Origin: Oceanicoccus sagamiensis
GTDB taxonomy: Bacteria; Pseudomonadota; Gammaproteobacteria; Pseudomonadales; Dasaniaceae
Length of the DNA stretch: 64,000 nt
Direction: 5' to 3'
Assembly (NCBI RefSeq): GCF_002117105.1
Contig: NZ_CP019343.1
Coordinates: 434,001 to 498,000 of the forward strand
Shown here: positions 8,269 through 16,532 of the stretch, in pieces
Layout: each line of letters begins with the position of its first letter
Position numbering within the stretch: position 1 is the stretch's first letter
The notes under the pieces: model-generated
Databases searched by the model: none
What the model was told of the DNA's origin: nothing
Seen by the model: only the letters and a program-made list of their open reading frames with translations
Made by a program: the position numbers and the translations under genes

Positions 8269-10805
8269 TGGTCTTTAGCAAGCTCGACATTGGGACCAAG
8301 CGGTTTAAAGGTAATCAGGAGTTGTGGCAGTAATAATAACGCGCCCATTAAGGCAGCAAACATAGCCATACCGGTTAACAATCCAAAATAAATACTGGGG
8401 TTAAAATTGGACAGCGCCAGCACAGAAAAACCAATCACTATAATGACTGAGGTATAGAACATGGCCTTACCAATGGAGCCGTGGCAGCGGTACATCGTCG
8501 CCAGATAGTTCTGGTCTTTGGCAAATTCACTGCGGAAACGGTGTACATAGTGAATGGTATCGTCAACCGCTATCCCCACCGAAATAGCGGCGATAGTTAC
8601 CGTCATAATATCCAGTGGAATACCGGCCAAGCCCATCCCGCCCAGCACCATACCCGCCGCCAAAATATTCGGCGCCAAGGCGATTAAGGCAATCGACAGT
8701 GAACGGAATAAAACGATAAACATCGCCAGAATGGCAATAAATACTGCACCAAGGGTCAGAATTTGTGAGCGGTACAGGCTCTGTAACATATTGTTATACA
8801 GCACCAGCATACCGGTCAGGTGGACCTGATCTTCCTCAAAACCCAACTCATTCACCAAATGCCCACGCACCTGGGTCAATAGCTCATCGCGCCTCAAGGT
8901 GCGGCTGGTCTCCATCACCCTGACGGTGATACGGGTTTGATCAATCTCTTCATTTAAGTAAGGGTGTACCAGGATATCATTGATATCTTCGGGTAAAGCG
9001 CGCTGAATTAATGCCAACTGGATATCATCCACACCGCTGGCGATGGTGCGCAATACTTTATAGGGGGTTGCCAGGGATAAGACTTTGCCTGTTTCTGGTA
9101 ATGAATCGAGATAATCGTGTACTTGTTCAATACGATTTAGCCCTGCTCGGTTAAACCAATAACTCGGCTCAACGGCCTCGTCATCAGCAAAGTCATCACT
9201 AAAGTCATCATCACCAAAGCCATCATCGTCAAACTCATCGAAGCTGCCATCGTCCACCACAGTATTATCAGCGATAACATCAATCTCTGGCTCAGGCGCA
9301 GCATCAATAATCACTTCCAGTGGAATAGTGCCACCGAGCTCTGCATCGATGACTTCCATACCCTGATAAATTTCAGTGGTATCGTGAAAGTAGTCGATAA
9401 AGCGGTTTTCTACTTTGAGTTGGCTCATCCCAAAGACACTGAGCACAGCCAGCAATGCCCCGCCCCATAAAATCAGCGAACCATGCCCTTCAGTAAAAGC
9501 CGCAAAACGCGTTGTGGTTGCACTATCACTATTATTGGATGGAATACTTGAGGGTTTGCCCCAAAGCAATAAGCCGGTAGGCAATACAATAAAAGTAATC
9601 GCCAGAGATGCCGTGACACCGACCGTCATCATCCAACCGAAGTCGATCACGGGTCGAATACCACTAACCACCAGAGAGGCAAAGGCGACGATGGTGGTTA
9701 AGGTGGTATAGATACACGGTTTGATCATCAGGAAGGTAGCATTTTTTACCAGCTCTCGCTGCTCCTGCTCCGGGTTGGCGGCTAGCAGCTCCCGGTAGCG
9801 CACAACCAAATGAATGGCGATAGACAGGGAGATAATCAGCAGTATGGCTACAAAGTTGGAGGAGATAACGGTCATCCGCCAATCCAGCAAGGTAATTAAA
9901 CCCAGCATAAAGGTGGCAGATAAAACACAGGACAGCAGTGGCAGAACCACCCATACCGCATGCCTGAAAATCACTGACATGGTGACGATAATAAAGGTCA
10001 CAATACCAATACCAAAGACCACCAGATCACTTTTTACAAAGTTGATCATATCGGTGGCAATCATCGGCACACCACCGAGAAACAAGGTGGCATTATCGCG
10101 ATAGTTCTCGATCACCGCGCGGGCTTTGTCCACCAGGATCGATTGTTTGTCGTTAGCCTTAACCGTATGGTCGCGCAGCTGTTGAATAACCTCATCCAAT
10201 TCTGCCTCAAGGGCCGGGTTACTGCCCTTATCAGCTTGCTGCTCCCGCAATTGATCACGCAGGGCTTGCAAGGCATAGTATTTTTCATCCCGTACCAGAT
10301 TGACTTGCAGGGCGGTGGTCTGGCCATCGCTACTGGTTAGCAGGTTTTTATAAATGGGGCTTTGCGCCAGTTCTTTGCGGACCAGTGCTTTATCAATAGC
10401 CGGGTTGCGCAGGCTGCCTATCTTGCCATCGGTGACATCATCAAAACTGACCTGAGGGCTTGCCAATAGCGGCACATCGAGAATGGTGGTAACCGAAGAG
10501 ACACCTTCAAGGGACGCCAGATCGTTACGTAGCTTATCCAGCTCAGCCAATACCGGACTGGACAGTAAATCCTGCTTGGGTTGATAGGTCACTAATAAAA
10601 AATCTTCCGAGGCATAGCGGGTGCTGATTTCCCGGTAATATTTAAGTGACTGGTCCCCTTCTAACACCAACGCATCGGCGGAGGCATCCAGTTTAAAATT
10701 GGGAATATGACTTGCCAACCAGCCGATCAGCGCTAATGAGAATAATAGAGCGAGCAAGGGACGCCGCAGTACCAATGTTTCGTAGATTGAAAAAAGATTA
10801 CGCAC
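8265..10805 (-). CDS. MMPL/RND-superfamily membrane transporter
   Basis: A large inner-membrane protein (846 residues) with the duplicated RND architecture: one transmembrane helix, a large periplasmic loop, then five helices (around residues 230-400), and the same again in the C-terminal half (from about 430). The GIAVDDTIHYVHRFR segment near residue 755 is typical of MMPL/HpnN-like exporters of lipids or hydrophobic compounds. Start is GTG with AAGGA about 10 bases upstream. An unusually acidic stretch rich in Asp and Phe lies at about residues 510-545, in the second periplasmic loop. It is located 26 bases after mpl and overlaps the YkgJ-type gene. Confidence 0.88.
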   Translation of the reverse strand: MRNLFSIYETLVLRRPLLALLFSLALIGWLASHIPNFKLDASADALVLEGDQSLKYYREISTRYASEDFLLVTYQPKQDLLSSPVLAELDKLRNDLASLEGVSSVTTILDVPLLASPQVSFDDVTDGKIGSLRNPAIDKALVRKELAQSPIYKNLLTSSDGQTTALQVNLVRDEKYYALQALRDQLREQQADKGSNPALEAELDEVIQQLRDHTVKANDKQSILVDKARAVIENYRDNATLFLGGVPMIATDMINFVKSDLVVFGIGIVTFIIVTMSVIFRHAVWVVLPLLSCVLSATFMLGLITLLDWRMTVISSNFVAILLIISLSIAIHLVVRYRELLAANPEQEQRELVKNATFLMIKPCIYTTLTTIVAFASLVVSGIRPVIDFGWMMTVGVTASLAITFIVLPTGLLLWGKPSSIPSNNSDSATTTRFAAFTEGHGSLILWGGALLAVLSVFGMSQLKVENRFIDYFHDTTEIYQGMEVIDAELGGTIPLEVIIDAAPEPEIDVIADNTVVDDGSFDEFDDDGFGDDDFSDDFADDEAVEPSYWFNRAGLNRIEQVHDYLDSLPETGKVLSLATPYKVLRTIASGVDDIQLALIQRALPEDINDILVHPYLNEEIDQTRITVRVMETSRTLRRDELLTQVRGHLVNELGFEEDQVHLTGMLVLYNNMLQSLYRSQILTLGAVFIAILAMFIVLFRSLSIALIALAPNILAAGMVLGGMGLAGIPLDIMTVTIAAISVGIAVDDTIHYVHRFRSEFAKDQNYLATMYRCHGSIGKAMFYTSVIIVIGFSVLALSNFNPSIYFGLLTGMAMFAALMGALLLLPQLLITFKPLGPNVELAKDQ

Positions 10806-10831
10806 TAAAAATATCCTTAGTATTGTTTCCG

Positions 10832-12208
10832 TTACTGCCCGGCTAACGCCGTCGTTAATAACTGGTGGATACCACCAAAACCGCCATTGCTCATAATCAC
10901 AATATGATCACCGGCAACACTGTCTGCTGCCAATTGCTCGACAATGGACGAGATAGAATCACTAATAATGGCCCTGCCCTGGCTGCTATCGACCACAGAC
11001 TGTAAAGACCAATCCAAACCTTCCGGCTGGTACCAGATAACCTGATCAGCCAGCGCGGTCACTTCTGCCAAGCGATCCAGATGACTACCCAGACGCATGG
11101 TATTGGAACGAGGCTCAATCACCGCAATAATGCGTTGCTCACCCGACTGCTCGTTGACCTGCGCCCGCAAGCCTGCCAGCGTAGTTTCTATGGCGCTGGG
11201 GTGATGGGCAAAGTCGTCATAGACCAGAATGCCACAGTCATTAAAGATTAGCTCCATGCGCCGCTTAACCCCTTCAAACTGCCCCAGAGCTTCGATAGCA
11301 ATGGCTGGAGTCACACCCACATGTCTTGCCGCTGCTACTGCAGCCAGCGCGTTATTGATATTATGTTCGCCGGTATTTGACCACTGGACGGTGCCCTGAA
11401 CTGCACCCTCAAACAAGACATCAAAATCACTGCCATCGGCCTTATTGGTTTTGGCTAACCACTGTGCTGACTCATCGCTTAATGAGGTTTTTTCCAGCTC
11501 TGACCACAACCCCTGATCCAGTACCTGCTGCAAGTTGTTATCACCCGCAGGGACAATTACCCGGCCGTTACCTGGAATAATTCTGACTAAATGATGAAAC
11601 TGTTTTTGAATAGCGGCCAGATCTTCAAAGATATCCGCATGGTCAAACTCAAGATTATTCAGAATGGCGGTGCGTGGGCGGTAGTGGACAAATTTGGAAC
11701 GCTTATCAAAAAAAGCACTGTCGTATTCATCCGCCTCAATCACAAAGAATGCTGAATCCCCCAGCGCGGCCGATACACCAAAGTTACCGGGTACTCCGCC
11801 TATCAAATAGCCCGGTTTCATACCGGCATATTGCAGAATCCAGGCCAGCATACTGCTGGTAGTGGTTTTACCGTGTGTACCGGCTGCCGCGAGTACCCAG
11901 CGGTCCTGTAATAAATGCTCAGACAGCCACTGCGGGCCAGAAGTATAGCGAAGCCCCCTATCCAGCATATATTCGACCGCGGGGTTGCCGCGAGACATGG
12001 CATTGCCCACCACTACCAAATCCGGTGCGGGGTCTAACTGGGCCGCATCATAGCCCTGAGTCAGGCTTATACCCTGCTGCTCCAACTGGGTGCTCATGGG
12101 AGGGTAAACATTGGTATCGGAACCGGTGACGGTATGGCCCAGCTGGCGAGCCAGAATGGCCAGCCCGCCCATAAAAGTTCCACAAATACCCAGAATATGG
12201 ATATGCAT
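10832..12208 (-). CDS. mpl: UDP-N-acetylmuramate:L-Ala-gamma-D-Glu-meso-DAP ligase
   Basis: Murein-recycling ligase that joins recovered tripeptide to UDP-MurNAc, bypassing MurC, MurD and MurE. The 458-residue Mur-ligase protein starts MHIHILGICGTFMGG, with a Rossmann-type N-terminus; the ATP-binding loop is GTHGKTTTSSM near residue 110. The middle domain has VIEADEYDSAFFDKRSKF, which is typical of Mpl rather than MurC. It is the first gene of the probable mpl-exporter-YkgJ-LON operon. ampD and ampE, also murein-recycling genes, lie at 41.8-43.2 kb of the same window. Confidence 0.95.
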   Translation of the reverse strand: MHIHILGICGTFMGGLAILARQLGHTVTGSDTNVYPPMSTQLEQQGISLTQGYDAAQLDPAPDLVVVGNAMSRGNPAVEYMLDRGLRYTSGPQWLSEHLLQDRWVLAAAGTHGKTTTSSMLAWILQYAGMKPGYLIGGVPGNFGVSAALGDSAFFVIEADEYDSAFFDKRSKFVHYRPRTAILNNLEFDHADIFEDLAAIQKQFHHLVRIIPGNGRVIVPAGDNNLQQVLDQGLWSELEKTSLSDESAQWLAKTNKADGSDFDVLFEGAVQGTVQWSNTGEHNINNALAAVAAARHVGVTPAIAIEALGQFEGVKRRMELIFNDCGILVYDDFAHHPSAIETTLAGLRAQVNEQSGEQRIIAVIEPRSNTMRLGSHLDRLAEVTALADQVIWYQPEGLDWSLQSVVDSSQGRAIISDSISSIVEQLAADSVAGDHIVIMSNGGFGGIHQLLTTALAGQ

Positions 12209-12287
12209 TAACGGCCCTTGTTCTCTATCGGATAGCTAATATTGTTATTGGCGCTGATAGTAACACTGGCCAACTATTGAGACACGC

Positions 12288-12563
12288 TTATTCTTCGTTG
12301 ACGAAGGCCAGGCCTACACCATCATTATCCAGCCGTACCACTTTCATTTTTACAACGGGAGCATCTCCGCCCCCCATGCCCTGAACCTGGACACTGACCA
12401 TTTCCCCAATGGGTGGCAGCTGATGACCTTCCGATAAGATATAAGCGCCACCATCTGAAATATCCCCGGTATGGAGATTGAGGTCGCCCAGCTCCGGATG
12501 GGACACTGTTACATCTGCACGTAGCTTGGTTCTGACATGTTCACGTTTATTGCTGCCGGACAC
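12288..12563 (-). CDS. PilZ-domain protein
   Basis: A small predicted cyclic-di-GMP receptor. The two PilZ motifs are visible: the basic motif KREHVR near the start and DISDGGAYI (D-x-S-x-x-G class) about 35 residues later. I chose the GTG at 12563 because AAGGA stands 7 bases upstream; this gives 91 residues. Upstream in-frame starts at 12611 (ATG) and 12650 (TTG) have poor ribosome sites and would add 16 or 29 residues. It is divergent from ppa. Its target process is unknown. Confidence 0.8.
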   Translation of the reverse strand: MSGSNKREHVRTKLRADVTVSHPELGDLNLHTGDISDGGAYILSEGHQLPPIGEMVSVQVQGMGGGDAPVVKMKVVRLDNDGVGLAFVNEE

Positions 12564-12749
12564 TGCTATTTCCTTGTATTTGAACTTAAAATCTCTTGCT
12601 AAGGTTAGCATAGACCCAACAAACGGCAATAGATTCAATGATTTAGCCAATCTTGCCAGAATAATTGGTATTCCTCGCTGGTCAGTTTATAATCGCGCCT
12701 GCTAATTTTGACCACAATCTGTTTATTTACTGTAATCTGGACACCAATC

Positions 12750-13277
12750 ATGAGCTTTAACACTATCCCCGCAGGTAAAGACCTGCCTAACGATATTTAT
12801 GTCGTTATTGAAATCCCGGCCAACCACGACCCCATCAAATATGAAATTGATAAAGATATGGATTGCCTGCTGGTAGACCGCTTTATGGCCACGCCTATGT
12901 TTTACCCGGCTAACTACGGCTATATCTCTAACACCTTATCTGAAGATGGCGACCCGCTGGATGTACTGGTTGTTACGCCATACCCAGTAGCTCCAGGCTC
13001 TGTGATTCGCAGCCGCCCTATCGGTATCCTGAATATGAGTGACGAAGCTGGTCAGGACGCTAAATTATTAGCCGTTCCGCATGACAAGCTATCAACCATC
13101 TATCAGGACGTTAAAGAGCCTTCTGATTTGCCGGAATTATTGATCCAGCAAATTGAGCACTTCTTTGAAAACTACAAAGATTTGGAAAAAGGTAAGTGGG
13201 TTAAAGTTGACGGCTGGGCTGGCAGTGAAGCGGCCAAAGCTGAAATCATGAAATCAGCGGAAGCCTATAAGGGCTAA
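12750..13277 (+). CDS. ppa: Inorganic pyrophosphatase (family I)
   Basis: Soluble Mg-dependent enzyme that hydrolyses pyrophosphate and so drives biosynthetic reactions. The protein matches Escherichia coli Ppa closely in the opening ([19 protein letters not shown]) and in the metal-binding DGDPLDVLV segment. The ATG at 12750 gives 175 residues, equal to the family length, and is preferred to an upstream ATG at 12708 that would add 14 residues unlike the family. Monocistronic; a strong hairpin terminator follows. Confidence 0.97.
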   Translation: MSFNTIPAGKDLPNDIYVVIEIPANHDPIKYEIDKDMDCLLVDRFMATPMFYPANYGYISNTLSEDGDPLDVLVVTPYPVAPGSVIRSRPIGILNMSDEAGQDAKLLAVPHDKLSTIYQDVKEPSDLPELLIQQIEHFFENYKDLEKGKWVKVDGWAGSEAAKAEIMKSAEAYKG

Positions 13278-13303
13278 GCTGACGATTTGACCTCAAGTTC
13301 CAA

Positions 13304-13340
13304 GCAATAAAAACCGGATTCTATGTCCGGTTTTTTATTG
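13304..13340. terminator. Bidirectional terminator after ppa
   Basis: Arms AAACCGGA (13311-13318) and TCCGGTTT (13326-13333) enclose a 7-base loop. T runs flank it on both strands, so it probably serves ppa (+) and the convergent 161-residue gene (-). Confidence 0.88.
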
Positions 13341-13363
13341 CCTGGCTATTAACAGAACAGACA

Positions 13364-13849
13364 TTATTTTTCTCTGGCTTTCTTCGGCGACGAGCTGATT
13401 AATTTTTTATATAATTTGGTATTTTTATTAATCAACTTATGTTTTGCGTAGGCATTGACGGCTTGCACCCACGCCTCTTCTTTACCGTGCGCCTTGATCG
13501 AAAAACTGGTACAAAATATTTTATTTTCTAACTCGGAGGCAATGCCCACTTGAAAAATCGGGGTTACCGATCCGCTCTTCTCGGTTTTATATAAATAACT
13601 AATCCCTTTGACCGAGCCATCAGGATTAAAACAACGGTGTGCTTTTAGCAGTTTTTTAACACGTTTCTGCTCTTGAATTAATTCTTCATCACGAGCAATA
13701 GCTTCCCGCTCAATCTGCTTTTGTAGCCGCGGCCCCATACGCCTACTGTTTTTTTTCAGTGAGAAATATTCCTGATACAATTTTCCATTCACTGTACGGC
13801 GAACGCGGTATCCATAAAAGGCTTCATTATCTAATAATTTAATACTCAC
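13364..13849 (-). CDS. Hypothetical protein, possible AP2/integrase-like DNA-binding N-terminus
   Basis: A 161-residue basic protein that I do not recognise as a named family. The N-terminal 30 residues (YGYRVRRTVNGKLYQEYFSL) have the alternating strand pattern of AP2-like or integrase arm-type DNA-binding modules. A charged helical region follows (residues 33-70, EREAIARDEELIQEQKRVKKLL), then a strand-rich domain that ends in a lysine-rich tail. The start is GTG with AAGGAG 9 bases upstream. It is monocistronic, and a 22-bp palindrome lies about 60 bases upstream. The DNA-binding suggestion is inference only. Confidence 0.6.
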   Translation of the reverse strand: MSIKLLDNEAFYGYRVRRTVNGKLYQEYFSLKKNSRRMGPRLQKQIEREAIARDEELIQEQKRVKKLLKAHRCFNPDGSVKGISYLYKTEKSGSVTPIFQVGIASELENKIFCTSFSIKAHGKEEAWVQAVNAYAKHKLINKNTKLYKKLISSSPKKAREK

Positions 13850-14129
13850 CTTGCATCACTCCTTTAATGACAAAGCAGCGAGACAATACATCACTGCCCT
13901 GTGAAATTAATATTCGACGATTCGAATATTTTCCAAAAACTACGCCCAAAATATTTATTGAAAAAAGAACAATAAATAGCTTAGATGTAAGGAGTATAAA
14001 TAGTAATAATGAAAAGTGAAATCAGTAATGGACCCGAAGTATGACTATTATTGGGTGAGTACAGCATTACAACTAGCGCAGGACTCTTACTAATATTTTA
14101 TTGGATTCTGGCTAATTAAACACGTGAAC
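13850..14129. other. AT-rich intergenic region with a palindrome
   Basis: About 280 bases between the 161-residue gene and the VanY-type gene (both minus). It contains the 22-bp palindrome at 13909-13930. No gene or terminator could be supported. A possible 11-codon ORF at 14009 is too short to call. Confidence 0.4.
13909..13930. promoter_or_regulatory. 22-bp perfect palindrome, possible operator
   Basis: Arms AATATTCGA and TCGAATATT surround a 4-base centre CGAT. It lies upstream of the minus-strand gene that starts at 13849 and could be an operator in its promoter region; this is inference from position and symmetry. Confidence 0.45.
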
Positions 14130-14837
14130 TCAGTGTGGATAATTGTCGATAGGGACATCAATATAACGATGAAAAATAGAGCTTATATTTTCCAACACCA
14201 CATCTTTTAAAGCGATGGGCTGTGCCTTAATAATAGCAATCAATTCATCTATGCTAAAGGCACGCTGGTACTGCGACGACAACGGCGCATAACTTAAGTG
14301 CCAGCGTTCAGGTGCAATGCCGCCGATATCAGATTGATAGGGTCGAAAGAAACCCTGCGCTTTGTCCGTGTTTATCTGCCGATCTAACCAGCCGTGCAAT
14401 GGCGCAAAGGGACCATCCCCTACCGTTTCTGCCGTGGTTAGCTGTAGCTGATAATCATCGGCCACCGCAGCGCGGTCATAAATATCCATATCCGTGCCCC
14501 AGTGGTGCCGGGATGCCCCGGGCAGGGCCGACCAGCGCAGAATAGCCTGAACTTGTTGCCATGGATCTAACTGCGTCATATCCAGCGGCTCACCGTTGCT
14601 ATCGAGCACCGGGCGCTTGCCACTGGCTTTGGCATTCCATATCAGCAACTGCCTTTCATAATTTCTATAGCCACTGGCAATGACCAACTCAAAGCCCGCT
14701 TGTTTAGCCTGCTGCTGCAACTGTTGGAACGGCTTAATCACATCACGGTGAAGGCCACAGCCCTCCAACGCAAAGTCGATGCTGCTCTGATCCAAACCAT
14801 AAATAGTGTCCGCTAAAGGCCGCATATGGGTCGCCAA
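14130..14837 (-). CDS. VanY-type D-alanyl-D-alanine carboxypeptidase (M15B)
   Basis: Zinc peptidase predicted to trim D-Ala from peptidoglycan stem peptides. Its 235 residues show the M15B signature SRHHWGTDMDI (zinc His and Asp) at about residue 115 and the C-terminal ERWHLSY (catalytic Glu and zinc His) near residue 185; the ASGYRNYERQ segment is also typical. No signal peptide or membrane anchor is visible at the N-terminus, which is odd for an enzyme acting on periplasmic substrate; a cytoplasmic recycling role or a non-classical exit is possible. Confidence 0.85.
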   Translation of the reverse strand: MATHMRPLADTIYGLDQSSIDFALEGCGLHRDVIKPFQQLQQQAKQAGFELVIASGYRNYERQLLIWNAKASGKRPVLDSNGEPLDMTQLDPWQQVQAILRWSALPGASRHHWGTDMDIYDRAAVADDYQLQLTTAETVGDGPFAPLHGWLDRQINTDKAQGFFRPYQSDIGGIAPERWHLSYAPLSSQYQRAFSIDELIAIIKAQPIALKDVVLENISSIFHRYIDVPIDNYPH

Positions 14838-14927
14838 TAATTAATAGTTGATTGATCTATGAAAAAATATATATTATAAGAATTCAATATATTCAAACTA
14901 ATAATAACAACATACCAGGGAACAAGC

Positions 14928-15203
14928 ATGCAAAGCGATTTGCTGGAACTCAAAAACTTGGGTAATACCTCTATTAACTGGTTACGTGCTATTGGCGTAC
15001 AAAGCCGGGAAGACCTCCAGAAAAAAGGGGCTGTAGAGGCTTATAGCGAAATTAAAGGCCGTGGTATTCGTGTATCTAAAGTACTGTTATACGCTCTGCA
15101 TGGCGCTATGACCGACACTCACTGGAACGACCTGGACAACCAGACCAAACAGGAATTGCTGCAACAGGCAGAGAGTCTGGGCAATAGTTCAAAAACGGCT
15201 TAA
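14928..15203 (+). CDS. TfoX C-terminal domain protein
   Basis: A 91-residue protein with the helical TfoX_C fold: LKNLGNTSINWLRAIGVQSREDLQKKGAVEAY matches the domain found at the C-terminus of competence regulator TfoX/Sxy. The N-terminal TfoX domain is missing, so this is the stand-alone form that occurs in many gammaproteobacteria. A role in competence is not shown. The ATG has AGGGAA upstream. Just after the gene a short intergenic spacer leads to the Rieske gene on the same strand. Confidence 0.82.
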   Translation: MQSDLLELKNLGNTSINWLRAIGVQSREDLQKKGAVEAYSEIKGRGIRVSKVLLYALHGAMTDTHWNDLDNQTKQELLQQAESLGNSSKTA

Positions 15204-15331
15204 TACCGCACATATCCTACCGTGCTGTTTTCCCTTGACGCTCAGCACCACTGCGCACGACAATCTTGCCAAGAACAATATTGCCAAAACAATATTGGCA
15301 GAACAATAACTTTTGTAACGAGCTACTGTCT

Positions 15332-15649
15332 ATGACAACCCTATGCCATATCGATGATATTGCCGATGAGCAGTCCAAAGGTTTTAACGTCGATAACGAC
15401 ACTTTTTTTGCGGTTAAAAAAGGCGGCCAGATCTACCTCTATCGCAATAGCTGCCCACATTTGGGAGTTGAGTTAAATTGGCAACAGGATAAGTTTTTGG
15501 ATATGGATGGTATGTTAATTCAATGCTCTACCCACGGCGCGTTGTTTTTAATTGAAGATGGGGAGTGTGTTTCCGGGCCTTGCCAGGGGCAGCAATTACA
15601 AGCGGTAGCTTTTGAGATTATTGATGGGCAGATTAGCTTATCCACTTAA
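15332..15649 (+). CDS. Small Rieske [2Fe-2S] protein
   Basis: Ferredoxin-like electron carrier of about 105 residues consisting of only a Rieske domain. The cluster ligands are seen as CPHLG and CSTHG (C-x-H ... C-x-x-H) separated by 18 residues, both within the usual spacing. The ATG at 15332 (MTTLCHIDD) is preferred to an ATG at 15266 that would add 22 residues outside the fold. No oxygenase partner is nearby, so its redox partner is unknown; similar proteins are often annotated as nitrite-reductase small-subunit-like. The repeat array begins just downstream. Confidence 0.88.
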   Translation: MTTLCHIDDIADEQSKGFNVDNDTFFAVKKGGQIYLYRNSCPHLGVELNWQQDKFLDMDGMLIQCSTHGALFLIEDGECVSGPCQGQQLQAVAFEIIDGQISLST

Positions 15650-15704
15650 ACAATAGCACCGTCATTACCGCCTTCGCCCATTACTGCCCGGAGCAGTCAT
15701 CAAC

Positions 15705-16490
15705 GGTGGATTATAATCCACCCTACGGGCTTGACCTTATCTAGAGCATTATAATACGCCTTCGCCAAAATGACCGCGCCTAGCAGGAATGATAGACACA
15801 ACCAACCATGTAGGGTGGATTACAATCCACCAAAGCCACCCCGGAGTCGCCTTATCTAGAGCATTATAATACGCCTTCGCCAGCATGACCGCGCCTGGCA
15901 GGAATGATAGACACAACCAACCATGTAGGGTGGATTACAATCCACCAAGCCCATCCCGGAGTCGCCTTATCTAGAGCATTATAATACGCCTTCGCCAGAA
16001 TGACGGCGCCTGGCAGGAATGATAGACACAACCAACCATGTAGGGTGGATTACAATCCACCAAGCCCACCCCGGAGTCGCCTTATCTAGAGCATTATAAT
16101 ACGCCTTCGCCAGAATGACCGCGCCTGGCAGGAATGATAGACACAACCAACCATGTAGGGTGGATTACAATCCACCAAGCCCACCCCGGAGTCGCCTTAT
16201 CTAGAGCATTATAATACGCCTTCGCCAGCATGACCGCGCCTGGCAGGAATGATAGACACAACCAACCATGTAGGGTGGATTACAATCCACCAAGCCCACC
16301 CCGGAGTCGCCTTATCTAGAGCATTATAATACGCCTTCGCCAGAATGACCGCGCCTGGCAGGAATGATAGACACAACCAACCATGTAGGGTGGATTACAA
16401 TCCACCAAGCCCACCCCGGAGTCGCCTTATCTAGAGCATTATAATACGCCTTCGCCAGCATGACCGCGCCTGACAGGAATGATAGACACA
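15705..16490. repeat. 115-bp tandem repeat array (about seven units)
   Basis: The motif CTTATCTAGAGCATTATAATACGCC recurs, its TTAT beginning at 15737, 15852, 15967, 16082, 16197, 16312 and 16427: an exact period of 115 bases. Six copies of the palindrome TAGGGTGGATTACAATCCACC lie at 15811, 15926, 16041, 16156, 16271 and 16386; a seventh, in the opposite orientation, opens the array at 15705. Units differ by only a few bases, for instance A/C at one site in the order A, C, A, A, C, A, C. The last unit is cut off at the pnp terminator. The unit is not a multiple of three and carries no ORF that persists. Together with flanks this fills 15650-16532, which has no gene. Confidence 0.95.
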
Positions 16491-16514
16491 AAAAAGGGAG
16501 CCAATGGCTCCCTT
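16490..16514 (-). terminator. pnp: Rho-independent terminator of pnp
   Basis: Minus-strand hairpin with GGGAGCC/GGCTCCC arms (16496-16512), 3-base loop and six Ts. It lies 20 bases after the pnp stop and directly borders the last repeat unit. Confidence 0.9.
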
Positions 16515-16532
16515 GATTATTTGCAGTAGCAA

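Noticed and set aside
14009-14044. 11-codon ORF MKSEISNGPEV with AAGGAG some bases upstream
   Set aside because: Too short, ribosome-site spacing is long, and nothing conserved can be judged from one sequence.
15737-16460. Series of sigma-70 promoters in the repeat units (TATAAT in each copy)
   Set aside because: Each unit has a TATAAT, but the expected -35 position shows no match, and in the first unit TTGACC lies only 13 bases upstream. Not supportable.
15705-16490. CRISPR array
   Set aside because: The 115-base units have no variable spacers between short repeats, and no cas gene lies nearby; the whole unit is repeated almost unchanged.
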